A DNA stretch of 39,076 nt, from contig NZ_UNRC01000016.1 of assembly GCF_900537065.1 (NCBI RefSeq), positions 1 to 39,076 of the forward strand, in the 5' to 3' direction. The translations under genes were made by a program, and so were the position numbers. Shown here piece after piece: positions 25,701 through 33,487 of this stretch; position 1 is the stretch's first letter, and each line of letters starts with the position of its first letter. The notes under the pieces are model-generated. The model was not told the DNA's origin, did not search any database, and worked only from the letters and a program-made list of their open reading frames with translations. Origin of the DNA: Sphingorhabdus sp. Alg239-R122. GTDB taxonomy: Bacteria; Pseudomonadota; Alphaproteobacteria; Sphingomonadales; Sphingomonadaceae.

Positions 25701-28700
25701 CTGCGTCATGCGGTTCAGGCCGTCATATTCGAAAACTGTTTCGCGGTAGGTATCCGCAGTTAGCGGTGCAGGTGCGGCGGCGCCCGATGTCACCGTGATT
25801 TCGCTGTCATAAACCCGGGTAGCGGTGACATTGCCATTGGCGTCATAGCTGTTTTCACTAAGGGTGCCCTTATAGTCGCCCGGTACGGTAGTAGGTTGCG
25901 CCTCGACAGAAGCGACCTGCCGGTTCAGCGCGTCATAATAATGGAACGTACGCATGCCATTCAGCGCAACGGTTTCTATGACATTGCCGTTTGCGTCATA
26001 TATCGCGGTTTCAAGCGGCACCACGTCCGCCGTTACCGTATCCAGATCTTCACCAATCACGTCCACTGCCGCATATTCGGTTTCTATGAGGCGGTCATTC
26101 AGGTCATAGCGGTACAGCGTGACACGGGCCTCTGTCAGGCCTGCCGCCTCGGTCATTTTCGTGCGGTTGCCGCGCGCGTCATATTCGAACGTGTTGGTAA
26201 CCGTCGTCGCTATGACATTGCCATTGGCGCCATGGATAGTCTGCGGCAATGTCTCGCTGATCAGCAGTCCGCGATCATCATAGACGTTGGTGATCGTGCC
26301 GTTCAGCTTGTTGGTCACCGAAATACGGTTGCCATTGGCGTCAAGGGTATAGCTTTCGGTAAAGCCCAGCGCATCGGTGGTAGAGATGACACGGCCCAGA
26401 TCGTCATAGGTGAAAGTGGTTGTGGCGTCATTGGCCGCATCGTCAATGGTTGCCACATCAGGCATGGTGTTTTCGTCTATGGCGCTGATATCAAACGCGG
26501 TTTCGTAGCGCGTCACGCTCGCCACATCGCCAAAGCTGTCATATCCGGTTTCGGTAGCATAGCCCTCCGCATCGACCGACAGGACCACACGGCCCAATTT
26601 GTCGTAATAATTATACGCTACATTCAGGTTCGGGTCGGTGACTTTGACCAGGTTGCCCACCGCATCATATTCATACAGCGTTTCGGCATTGCTGGTGCCA
26701 TCGATTGCGCGCGTTTCGCCTGTCACGCGGTCCAGCGCATCATAGACATAGGTCATGACGGTATCGGCATCGCCCGTTTCAATATCGCTCCCGCTGCTCG
26801 GCGCACCGACAGTGGGCGGCGTGTCCGGATCTACCGTGCCGGTATAGGCAGCGGCATAGCGCGTTTCGGTGAGCACATTGCCGTTATCATCATAGGTCCA
26901 GCTGGTGAGGTAACCCTCTGCATCCAGGCTGTCTGTCAGACGGTTCAGTGCATTATAGTAATTATGGGTTACGCCGTTATTGGCATTGATGGATTTGACC
27001 AGATTGCCAGCCGCATCATAGGTAAACTGTACCTGCGCCGTGGCGCTGCCGGTCAGCGTCTGTGTCTGGCTGTCAACGCGGCCCAGCGCGTCATAGGCAT
27101 AGCTGGTCACGCTGTCGGTATTGGTGTCAGAAATGACAGTGGGCGGCACGTTCAGTGCGGCGCCGCTGGTCTGCCCGGCATGGCGGGTGACGCTAAGCAC
27201 CTCGTCAAGCTTGTTATATTCGGTGCTGACCGCATAGCCCTCACCATCAATGGACAGCGTCAGGCGCCCGATATCGTCATAATAGTTATAACTATTCTTG
27301 CCGTTGGCATCGACCGTCTGCACCAGGTTGCCCTGGCTGTCATAGACAAAGGAGGTCACCGCATTGATGTTGTTGTCAGTGTCAATGGGCCGTGTCTCGC
27401 TGATAAGACGTCCCAGTTCGTCATAGGCAAAACTGCTGGTGATATCGCCCGCAGCCGTAACAACATCATTTCCTGCACCTGAACCAATAGACGGCAGACT
27501 GCCATCTGCGGGTATCGCGCCTATTGCATTTTCGTAGCGTGTGACGCTCTCGACCTGTCCAAAGCCATTATAGGCCGTACCAGTGACATAGCCTTCGGTA
27601 TCGACAGACAATATTTCGCGGCCAAGGTCATCATGGAAAATATGCGTCTTGTCATTATTGGCATTGGTGGTTTCGGTGAGATCACCGAAATGGGTATAGG
27701 CAAAACTGCTGGTTGCCGCATCCGCCGTTCCCGACGCGCGCGTCTGTCCGGTCAGGCGGCCAAGCTGGTCATAGCTGAAAGTAGTGACGCGGCCATTCGC
27801 ATTTGTCTGGCTGATTGTCTGGCCAAAGCCGTCATAGCTGGTCGATACTTCAACCGATTGCCCACCCACTGCAGGGCTGATGGTCTTTGTAACGCGGCCA
27901 AGCACATCATATTCATGGGTGGTGACATTGCCGTTTGCGTCGGTTTCCTGCGTCAGGTTGCCAAGCCCGTCATAGGCATAGCCAAGCGTGATTTCATCCC
28001 CCGTCCCGGCAGCATGTTTTTCGCTTATGACACGGCCCGCGCCGTCATAGCCATATTCGGTGGCGCGCGCATCCGCCGTACCGAACGCCTCAGTCATGCT
28101 TTCAATCTGGCCTGAGCCATTATAGGCGTAGCTGGTGATGATGTTCTCAGCATCAGTGGTGCGGCTGACACGGCCATTGGCGTCATAGGTAAAGGCCGTT
28201 TCGGCATAGGCACTCGCGCCCAGCAGGCCTGCAATATCGGCCAGCACGGTCGTATCGGTGGCAGCAATAGCGCTGTCAAAGCGCCGCGTCCATGTCACCT
28301 GGCTTTCGACATCATATTCGTTCTGCGTGACAAAACCTTCGCCATCCACCGTGTAGATGACTTCGCTTTTTTCGTTGTAATAGGTGCGCGTGACGCGGTT
28401 TTCAGCGTTGGAGGCCTGCCCGTTGGTCCAGCTGGCCATGGTGAAGAACGTGTCGGCAGTATCCGTATCATGGACCCCGGCATAGGCCACTGCCTTGATA
28501 AGGCGTCCCGTATCGTCATAGGTAAAGCGGCTGACCTGCCCTTCAGCATCAGACGTAACAAACAGCCGCCCTGCTGCGTCATAGAAATTATAGCTGGCCC
28601 GGTCATTCACGGCATCCGCCATGGTACCCGCAACGGTCTGCATATTGTCGTAACTGTAATCACCATCGGGATATGCGGTACTCGAAACATCCGGCAGCAC

Positions 28701-31700
28701 AGCCGCATATTGGGTCGTGCGAATCAGCCGGCCCGGCTCGTCATAGATATATTCAGTCAGCTGCCCGCCATTATTCGCGGTGAAACGCAGCTGACCCTTA
28801 TTGTCATAGGTGTAGCGGATATCCCGGTCCGCCTGCGCTGTTGTGGCAAGCCCCGCCTTCAGCGTGGCAAAATCGCCGTTCAAACGGTCCGCCACCGCCG
28901 TAGCGCCCGCATAGGCGATTTCCTGTGTCATGCGGCCCGCATGGTCGTATCCGGTTTCGCTGAGATAGCCCGCACCATCCAACGTGCCAACAAGCCGTCC
29001 ATCACCGTCGTAGAAATTGCGCGATATACGGTCAGCCGCATCCGCAAATGCACTGGTATCAATCGCTTCGGTCGGAAGCGTCGTTTTAAGCGCAGTCACG
29101 TCCAGAATATCATCATAGCTGACCGTTTTCAGCAGGCGGCCCGCACCATCAAATGTGAATTCGGTGACACTGCCCGCGCCGTCTATCACCTGGACCAGGC
29201 GGCCCGCATCATCATAGACATTCCACTGCCAGATATCCCCGGCATGCGCTGTACCCGGCAAAAGCGTGGTGTAATCAACATCCACCGGGTCAAAACCGCT
29301 CGCCAACGACGCTAGCTGCGTCGCATCCAGCTGTTCGTGATAGACGACTGTCGCGACAAGCCGCCCTTCTGAATCATATTTATATTCGGTAAGCGACCCG
29401 TCCGGCGCGACGTCCAGCACCTTGCGCCCCGCATCGTCATGGAAAAAGTGGGTGTGCTTGTCGAGTGAATCCGTCGCCATGCGCAATTGCCCACGGTCAT
29501 TATAGGCATATTTGGACGACCTGTCATTGGCTCCGTTCACCGAACGGATCTCGTGCAAAAGCTCGCCCGCATTGTTATAAGTCGAGGTCCGCGTTAGCCC
29601 GCTCTCCAGTGTAACGACCGTCTGAATCGCAGCATCGTTGAAAACAATCGAAGTCTCGGCATTGTTGAAATCATTGGACAGCACCACGCGGCCCAGCCCG
29701 TCGTAAACAAAGGTTTCAGTATTGGTCTGCCCGACCAGGCGGCGCTCAAGCAGCTGCCCGGCCTGGTCATAGGTGTAATAGGTGGTCGAACTGTCGGCCG
29801 CGCCCCAGTTCATCGTGCCATCAGTGGTTGCTTCGCCCAGCTGGATGGTGCGCTTCACATTGCCGCGCGCGTCGAACAGGTTGTAAACCAGCTCAACCTG
29901 GCTGAGATCGCCCTGGCTGGTGCGCCAGGTGGCAACCTGCGTCAGGCTTGGCGCGTCATCATGATTGAGCACCGGTTCACCTACAGGATGCTCATAGGGA
30001 TGGTCCGGGAATGTGATGACCCGCTCAAGCTCACCCGTGCCGCGGTACACATATTCGATGACATTGTTTTCCGCGCTGACGATGAAGCGCATGTGGTTTT
30101 CGCTGTCATAGACATAGCGCACGGTCGATGCCTCGTCCGCCCCCGGTTCGACCGAGGTGTCGGCATAAGGTTCGAACCAGCGCGTCTGGGTCAGCATTTC
30201 ATTATTGGCGCCATAAGTGCGCGTGACGGTGTTCCCCTCCGCATCCCGCATCATAATGACATTGCCGTCCGCATCATGCGTATAGGTCGTGGTGCGACCT
30301 ATGTTCTGGCCGAGCAGCAAGGCTGCATCCATCGCCACGTCCAGCGTGTCCGTACCCGTCAGCACTGCCGTATTGTTAATATCACGCACTTCTGGACGGA
30401 AGATATGCGTGTCATAGGTATCAGCAATTGCCCCAGCGGCAAAAAACATGCTGCCAACCGTATTGTCGACGCGAGAGGGATTCCATCTGTAGGAAATAGT
30501 GTTCAAACCATCAATTTTTGCACCTGTCTCCAGATCGTATACACCCCCGTGCGTACCGTCCGGCGCAGTCGCAGTCTGGTTTTTATCCAAGACATATCCA
30601 ACCACCTTATACCATTTTCCGGCCGTCAGTTTTGCATCCTGATCAGCGGTGCCGATATCAATAAAATAGGGCCATTGGCTGGCAACCCCGTCCCTGTTAC
30701 GAAGCATCTGTGTGTTGGTATCAGTGGTCGAGCCGGGTCCAAAGCGCAGCCTGTGTCCGGCGGGGCCATCTTCCTTTTTAAAATAATAGGTGAATTCATA
30801 CGACTTGGTGTCATCGATCGTAAAGTCACCAGTCGTCGTGCCACCGCCCGCTGCCGCAGTCCCGGAATCATTACCCAGCACAAGACTTGCCGCAGGTGAC
30901 TGTCCGTACGGCCCTTCCGTTTCCTCCCACTTTGTTTCAGCAAGATTCCAGCCTGCCCAGTTTGCGGTCAGACCCGTCCCGTCAGCAGGGGCACTGGCTT
31001 CGTCATCCGGCCAACCCGCAGTATCAATCTCGTTACCACCCAGTCCCGCATCGGCATGGGTCGGCGGCGGCGCGCTATCTGTTTCGGTCATACTGACCAA
31101 ATTGCCGTCGGCATCATAGGTATAGCGGATTACCTGTGACAAGCTGCTGGGATCAGTTGCATCCTCCGGCGGCGCGGTCAGCTCGACCAGGCGTCCTTCG
31201 GCGTCATAACGCAGTTTCGTTTCCCCGCCTGCCGCATCGGTGACCGTGGTCACATTGTTTGCGGTGTCATAGGTGATGGTGGTCGTGCGGAATGCATTCC
31301 AGCGGGTATAATGATCAAACTGACTGACACGGTACTCCCCGTCAACGAGCGCATAGGCGATGTTAATCTTGCTTTTGTCCGATTGCGTAATCTGGCTCAC
31401 CAGGCTGTCAGTCGCCGGCGGGTTCGCTCCACCGGTGCTGGTCACATAAAGATAGCTTGTCGTGTAGGTTTCACTATCGGTCGTGTCATGGGGCGTAAGG
31501 TCGGTCGTGACAGTCTTGAGCCTACCCAGATAATCATAGGTATAGGATACGCGTGTCAGCGTTTCCGGCGCATTGGCATTGGCATAATCGGTATAGCTGG
31601 TGATGACCTCGGCAATATTCTGGCTGGGCACGCTATTTACGTCTGCTTCATATGCATAGGTAACATAGCCGCCGTCCGCCGTGGTCACCGTCTCCAGACG

Positions 31701-32255
31701 GCCATGCATGTCATAAGCGAAGGTGAGTTTCTGATTATCGGTATCGCGGACCTCGGTTATCCGTCCGCTATTCAGGTCGTCATATTTTTCGGTGATACGG
31801 CTGTCGCCATCGGTCCAGGTCCACACATTAGACGCAAAGGTGAGCTGGTCATGCGCGCCGCCGCCTGCCTTGCTTACATAGGCGTTCTCCGTGCTGTCCC
31901 ACGCATATTCAATATCGCTGCCATCCGCGCCGGTGCGGCGCACCGTACTGCCGGCCGTGTTCACCGTTCCGGTCAGGCCATGGACACGGCGATAGGTCGA
32001 CTGTTGCCACTTGTCGTCATTATCACCGTCAAACCCGCCCTGCGAGTTATAGGTGCGCGAAATACCCACATCGGGCCCGCGCCCGACCAGGAATTCATCA
32101 CGGTGCGATATCAGCAGGTTGCCATTCGCCGCATTGAAAAACAGCTGCTCACCCGCCCGGCCCAGTGATGACTGGCCCAGCAGTCCGCCCGCACCCAGCA
32201 CGGAACCCGAACCGCCTTCAAGACCGGAACCAAGACCTGTAAATATCGCTACCAT
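19719..32255 (-). CDS. Giant YD-repeat (RHS-like) toxin with LysM and GIY-YIG nuclease tip
   Basis: About 4178 residues from the ATG at 32255, which has AGGA 8 nt upstream; a GTG at 32288 is in frame but lacks a good ribosome site. Rough order: N-terminal RHS head (FFNAANGNLLISHRDEFLVG) without signal peptide; YD repeats; an inserted beta-rich, carbohydrate-binding-like domain (about 400-625); a very long YD-repeat array; a LysM domain (about 3455-3505, YTVQGGESLQQIAAAVWGD); a hydrophobic Gly/Ala segment (about 3540-3730); and a C-terminal GIY-YIG-like domain (about 4095-4178: HVYAVRSPDGSLYKVGESA, catalytic-type Glu in ARSYETRFIQTY, Asn in PPGNP). The usual RHS core signature near the tip (GLYYYRARYYDP type) is not seen. 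The predicted role is a contact or secreted nuclease toxin; the delivery route is unknown. A probable immunity gene follows. Confidence 0.93.
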   Translation of the reverse strand: MVAIFTGLGSGLEGGSGSVLGAGGLLGQSSLGRAGEQLFFNAANGNLLISHRDEFLVGRGPDVGISRTYNSQGGFDGDNDDKWQQSTYRRVHGLTGTVNTAGSTVRRTGADGSDIEYAWDSTENAYVSKAGGGAHDQLTFASNVWTWTDGDSRITEKYDDLNSGRITEVRDTDNQKLTFAYDMHGRLETVTTADGGYVTYAYEADVNSVPSQNIAEVITSYTDYANANAPETLTRVSYTYDYLGRLKTVTTDLTPHDTTDSETYTTSYLYVTSTGGANPPATDSLVSQITQSDKSKINIAYALVDGEYRVSQFDHYTRWNAFRTTTITYDTANNVTTVTDAAGGETKLRYDAEGRLVELTAPPEDATDPSSLSQVIRYTYDADGNLVSMTETDSAPPPTHADAGLGGNEIDTAGWPDDEASAPADGTGLTANWAGWNLAETKWEETEGPYGQSPAASLVLGNDSGTAAAGGGTTTGDFTIDDTKSYEFTYYFKKEDGPAGHRLRFGPGSTTDTNTQMLRNRDGVASQWPYFIDIGTADQDAKLTAGKWYKVVGYVLDKNQTATAPDGTHGGVYDLETGAKIDGLNTISYRWNPSRVDNTVGSMFFAAGAIADTYDTHIFRPEVRDINNTAVLTGTDTLDVAMDAALLLGQNIGRTTTYTHDADGNVIMMRDAEGNTVTRTYGANNEMLTQTRWFEPYADTSVEPGADEASTVRYVYDSENHMRFIVSAENNVIEYVYRGTGELERVITFPDHPYEHPVGEPVLNHDDAPSLTQVATWRTSQGDLSQVELVYNLFDARGNVKRTIQLGEATTDGTMNWGAADSSTTYYTYDQAGQLLERRLVGQTNTETFVYDGLGRVVLSNDFNNAETSIVFNDAAIQTVVTLESGLTRTSTYNNAGELLHEIRSVNGANDRSSKYAYNDRGQLRMATDSLDKHTHFFHDDAGRKVLDVAPDGSLTEYKYDSEGRLVATVVYHEQLDATQLASLASGFDPVDVDYTTLLPGTAHAGDIWQWNVYDDAGRLVQVIDGAGSVTEFTFDGAGRLLKTVSYDDILDVTALKTTLPTEAIDTSAFADAADRISRNFYDGDGRLVGTLDGAGYLSETGYDHAGRMTQEIAYAGATAVADRLNGDFATLKAGLATTAQADRDIRYTYDNKGQLRFTANNGGQLTEYIYDEPGRLIRTTQYAAVLPDVSSTAYPDGDYSYDNMQTVAGTMADAVNDRASYNFYDAAGRLFVTSDAEGQVSRFTYDDTGRLIKAVAYAGVHDTDTADTFFTMASWTNGQASNAENRVTRTYYNEKSEVIYTVDGEGFVTQNEYDVESQVTWTRRFDSAIAATDTTVLADIAGLLGASAYAETAFTYDANGRVSRTTDAENIITSYAYNGSGQIESMTEAFGTADARATEYGYDGAGRVISEKHAAGTGDEITLGYAYDGLGNLTQETDANGNVTTHEYDVLGRVTKTISPAVGGQSVEVSTSYDGFGQTISQTNANGRVTTFSYDQLGRLTGQTRASGTADAATSSFAYTHFGDLTETTNANNDKTHIFHDDLGREILSVDTEGYVTGTAYNGFGQVESVTRYENAIGAIPADGSLPSIGSGAGNDVVTAAGDITSSFAYDELGRLISETRPIDTDNNINAVTSFVYDSQGNLVQTVDANGKNSYNYYDDIGRLTLSIDGEGYAVSTEYNKLDEVLSVTRHAGQTSGAALNVPPTVISDTNTDSVTSYAYDALGRVDSQTQTLTGSATAQVQFTYDAAGNLVKSINANNGVTHNYYNALNRLTDSLDAEGYLTSWTYDDNGNVLTETRYAAAYTGTVDPDTPPTVGAPSSGSDIETGDADTVMTYVYDALDRVTGETRAIDGTSNAETLYEYDAVGNLVKVTDPNLNVAYNYYDKLGRVVLSVDAEGYATETGYDSFGDVASVTRYETAFDISAIDENTMPDVATIDDAANDATTTFTYDDLGRVISTTDALGFTESYTLDANGNRISVTNKLNGTITNVYDDRGLLISETLPQTIHGANGNVIATTVTNTFEYDARGNRTKMTEAAGLTEARVTLYRYDLNDRLIETEYAAVDVIGEDLDTVTADVVPLETAIYDANGNVIETVALNGMRTFHYYDALNRQVASVEAQPTTVPGDYKGTLSENSYDANGNVTATRVYDSEITVTSGAAAPAPLTADTYRETVFEYDGLNRMTQSTVKGLDVGRYETSYILGENVPVSTQYAYDKNGNIIEQTDAYGDSITSYYDSLDRKIAQVDQLGYLTKWDHDSDGNVLTETRFAGAFAGTPGATPPSVTPDSDNDRVTTFTYDKNGQRLTETRHDVASWQYVLDGNNDPTGAINARSNAENEATVSFAYNGLGQVTNRTEATGDYTDYGYDATGRLGSVTTSAFAAYGETGNVQQQTDNYYDGLGNLVRSEVGKAGGAAANDRVTSYAYGKGGRLESVTDAAGNVRSYAYDVAGQLLKESYDRTLSDGTTTETEAIATRYDQRGRVVFQSVAQDDAVNGWEYGDSNHMLYNAHGEMMARGINIATADIGDATKYQEFYEYDAGGRMWRTNSGDGVTKLFGYDANGRQTIALTSAGTDISAMTVLQARDEAEHADAATNAKVNATYTLYDARGQVVQGIEEGRELAVSAAAAPITTSRAYNAFGDMVSDTDALGYTTTYTYNTMGRVLRKESPVVSITLENGTSNWVKPSEDYFYDISGRLLGKDDANGGYSLSQGPLVASAKDDVGLVSGNSGNRTTYLLLEGTGYGGGEAVIRTTFNADGGKKSTEYDVFGDAREMTDEIGRVTTQTFDNLGRLTQVTQERGAGTTDDFHSYYRYDELGQRTAHTNSFHGSANFTGSDKIETTDYDVQGRVVSQKNFAGDDTQTSYSWDAAATTTGLGTFGGWTQTVSTIADRANSNIHAAASTSDMFGHMVTRTDMGGYTYDYTYDIAGRMTQETYSLAGATKQYEYYNTGQVSKLTAGRPEVTNTNWSNKVGTYEYDALGRLTAEKLVEHRATYEYVEGTPDPILLSTHFQVEQMFDPDLNDPNPGSRWVYTKYSPATLQDGSVTYDALGRMTSYTESPPTGNGDDVAHKTWAYDAAGNIRKVSASYRAMDANGNLSATAITAPDLWYSYDVMNRIVVTKGISSGGNILAGTNGTAMTYDQAGRRMTAKTGTKAMEYYSYTDAGQLEQVRNNSVSGTLRVSNTYDDLGRLTKSDEYNSSGSFVHSRYDIEYDARDLVLAEKAKTRQVEHDSTVYWLFSHTANKFTEDGTGVGSPDHNGPNYLIQSTGATLADSEVKYWRASNSGYVLNYSGSAQEDLDYKDTDTDHFYIWRDGAVQDRVVLDNAYSQGSSGVNPGISNYNYDSNGHLLSVVITGGDDPRTISYASDMNGQIVDRREWVSGADPSTRTYMFGGRQMGVVGNNGTGNVDYDAQIDTRDAQQPDENDEGIFRDGTDTGTPFADFDANFVHMNAATTGGSAGSYTVQGGESLQQIAAAVWGDAALWYKIAEANGLNGSEPLAAGRSLTIPSGVHNVHNNAGTFQVYNPAEAIGNTTPGTPAPPKADNGCGTLGVILSLVVATAVNVLFSLTPLAPIAPVLADGARQISLNLTGNQKGINFKELGIAGVRALVGGPVGGDPITAATSGAFNEILVQGISTVTGLQDSFSWTSVAVAGVGAGAGSAAGIAANAAGLGNLGSRVATTAAATIAGAATRSALTGTSFGGNLASAGSVAVGQLAGGLLAEGLYSTFDGISSNKGRSGEATRSEADRQRETDGQSVKDSAEAQNADNAVNEIVVYGSKGGGSIDLLSQLGFGSGFFDYSAHAIVNTGKKEFIPGLGDSTLIRGQTERDIPELQKKWREALANATTDSARTEINERFRAEIARLENQAVDAGKALNLAQAETTRPASASAAAAQAIANPESSDQQYGMTATFTRPLFDAIGGAIQSGTDYVVSRYENGRDNIDAGLTAGSAGYYATQIAYAVPDAAFAFTGVVGNGIGALVSGVGRPVQTIKAPFIAAGNAVDFVTRDNTSARTYAARGYDVARTSSIRDYSKATGTVLGYGAEILGPAKFAPKGAINPTLGGRVGGFTSASRQSVIRANVAPIHKNSLSYVGDTHVYAVRSPDGSLYKVGESAQGLRKRDSASIRAEQQARALQRATGNDYTTEIRQTFGTKADARSYETRFIQTYTRLYGRPPGNPLDR

Positions 32256-32454
32256 TATTCTTCCTTCAAACTCGAAGGGAGAAGGCACACCTGCCCGCTA
32301 CCCACACATGAATCAGAAGAAAACGGAAATGGTTTAGGTAAATTTGCAAAAAAATTCTGCGTATCACCAATTATCGGTGCATATTGGTTATCATAACCAT
32401 CAATAGCCCGCAAAACCCCGCCTGCTTTAGCTGGACCTCTGATGAAGCTAAGGC
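32256..32454. promoter_or_regulatory. Divergent control region between the RHS gene and the RHH gene, with a perfect dyad
   Basis: 199 bp lie between the RHS start (minus) and the RHH start (plus). TGGTTAT-C-ATAACCA at 32385-32399 is a perfect 15-bp dyad with 7-bp arms, and a shorter imperfect symmetry (CACC/GGTG) lies just left at about 32366-32380. On the minus strand TTATGA and GATAAT are 15 bp apart and overlap the dyad, a poor promoter match. The dyad is a plausible binding site for the adjacent ribbon-helix-helix protein. Confidence 0.4.
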
Positions 32455-32819
32455 ATGGGGAAATCTGACAAACACAGTGATTGCTGCATTCGCATCGGGA
32501 AAATCAAATCCAACGACACATGAATTTAGCGGTGCTGAATTGGATCGCTGAGGAAGCGGATACCGTCAATGTCAGCAGAAGGAGCTGGGTGGGTGAGATC
32601 ATCTACACCTATTACAAAGAACACAAAGCGGATGAAGGCCTGCGCAAGGATGTCGAGGATATCTTGCAGCAGTCCATCTTTACCAATGTTGCTCTCGATG
32701 GTCTGCTCGCTAACCATGACGATGTAACTCTGCGCGACAAGGTACATGATGTCTATCGACGAACGCATACAGAAAACGGAAAAATTCGCGGAAGGCGGGT
32801 TTTACAATCAGAATTGTGA
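32455..32819 (+). pseudogene. Ribbon-helix-helix protein, probably frameshifted near codon 22
   Basis: From ATG 32455 one frame reads MGKSDKHSDCCIRIGKIKSN then DT and stops at 32521. The next frame carries NLAVLNWIAEEADTVNVSRR, then SWVGEIIYTYYKEH, and continues to a stop at 32819. Joined, they give the beta-alpha-alpha order of a ribbon-helix-helix DNA-binding domain (strand IRIGKIK, two helices). The 365-bp span needs one more base to be a whole number of codons, fitting a 1-nt deletion. The second frame alone could start at ATG 32520 or TTG 32481, but it would lack the DNA-contacting strand and has no ribosome site. The C-terminal half (KDVEDILQQSIFTNVALDGL) is a helical tail of unknown role. 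It may be a decayed regulator, an assembly error, or programmed frameshifting. Confidence 0.5.
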
Positions 32820-32857
32820 ATGGCTGTGTTCGGGATCGAGTCCGAATAAGAATTTTG

Positions 32858-33487
32858 CTACCAGTTAACAGAACAAGCAGGTGCGGGAGGGAGAGTACCC
32901 ATTACCGGTGGTTCGGGGAAGTATTGGGTGGTACGTTGCACGCCTACGGCAGTATCCTTGCCAAACAACAATTCAATTAACTTTAGTGATTCGTCCAATG
33001 CCGAAGATATGCCGCCGCCTGTGAGGCGGTTTCCTGAAACCACATATCGCGGATTTCCCTCTGCAACTTCAATCTCGGAGAATCGTTGTAAACATTTGAC
33101 GAAAGCCCAATGTGTTGTCACCTTATGACCATCTAAAATTCCAGCTTGCGCCGCTAATAAAGCACCCTCACAAACAGAGCAAACCCAGTTAGCTTTCTCC
33201 GCTGTTTGTTTTATGTACGCCAAATAAGCTGAATCTTTATCTGACATTATTTCGCTTAGTTTTGAAGGATTGCCACCCGGAATCCACAGTATATCTAACT
33301 CCGGTAACTGACTGAAGCTTCTATCGGCAAAAAATTGAACACCATTTATTGAAGTAACCGGTGCACCATCTTCCGATACAATGTAATATTCGAGTCCATG
33401 CCTTTTAGGCACCCAGGTGAACATTTCAATTGGACCGGTAACGTCTAAAAGATTGACCTCTTCATATACAGGAATGCCGATTTTCAT
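32858..33487 (-). CDS. DJ-1/PfpI family protein (isonitrile hydratase-like)
   Basis: 209 residues, a single DJ-1/PfpI (class I amidotransferase-like) domain. The first strand and loop read IPVYEEVNLLDVTGPIEMF. The nucleophile elbow is VCSVCEGALLAAQAGILDGH with Cys106 as likely nucleophile, followed by KVTTHWAF (His126). The C-terminus is TAVGVQRTTQYFPEPP. These features match the isonitrile hydratase (InhA) branch rather than the protease or chaperone branches, although substrate cannot be read from sequence. No helix-turn-helix domain is attached. It overlaps the SCO-like gene by 4 bp and is the last gene of the tyrosinase cassette. Confidence 0.85.
   Translation of the reverse strand: MKIGIPVYEEVNLLDVTGPIEMFTWVPKRHGLEYYIVSEDGAPVTSINGVQFFADRSFSQLPELDILWIPGGNPSKLSEIMSDKDSAYLAYIKQTAEKANWVCSVCEGALLAAQAGILDGHKVTTHWAFVKCLQRFSEIEVAEGNPRYVVSGNRLTGGGISSALDESLKLIELLFGKDTAVGVQRTTQYFPEPPVMGTLPPAPACSVNW

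Noticed and set aside
19977-31900. Many long plus-strand frames opposite the RHS gene, some over 500 codons
   Set aside because: They mirror the codon pattern of the repetitive YD-repeat gene and consist of Ile/Arg/His/Gly-rich repeats; classic antisense shadows.
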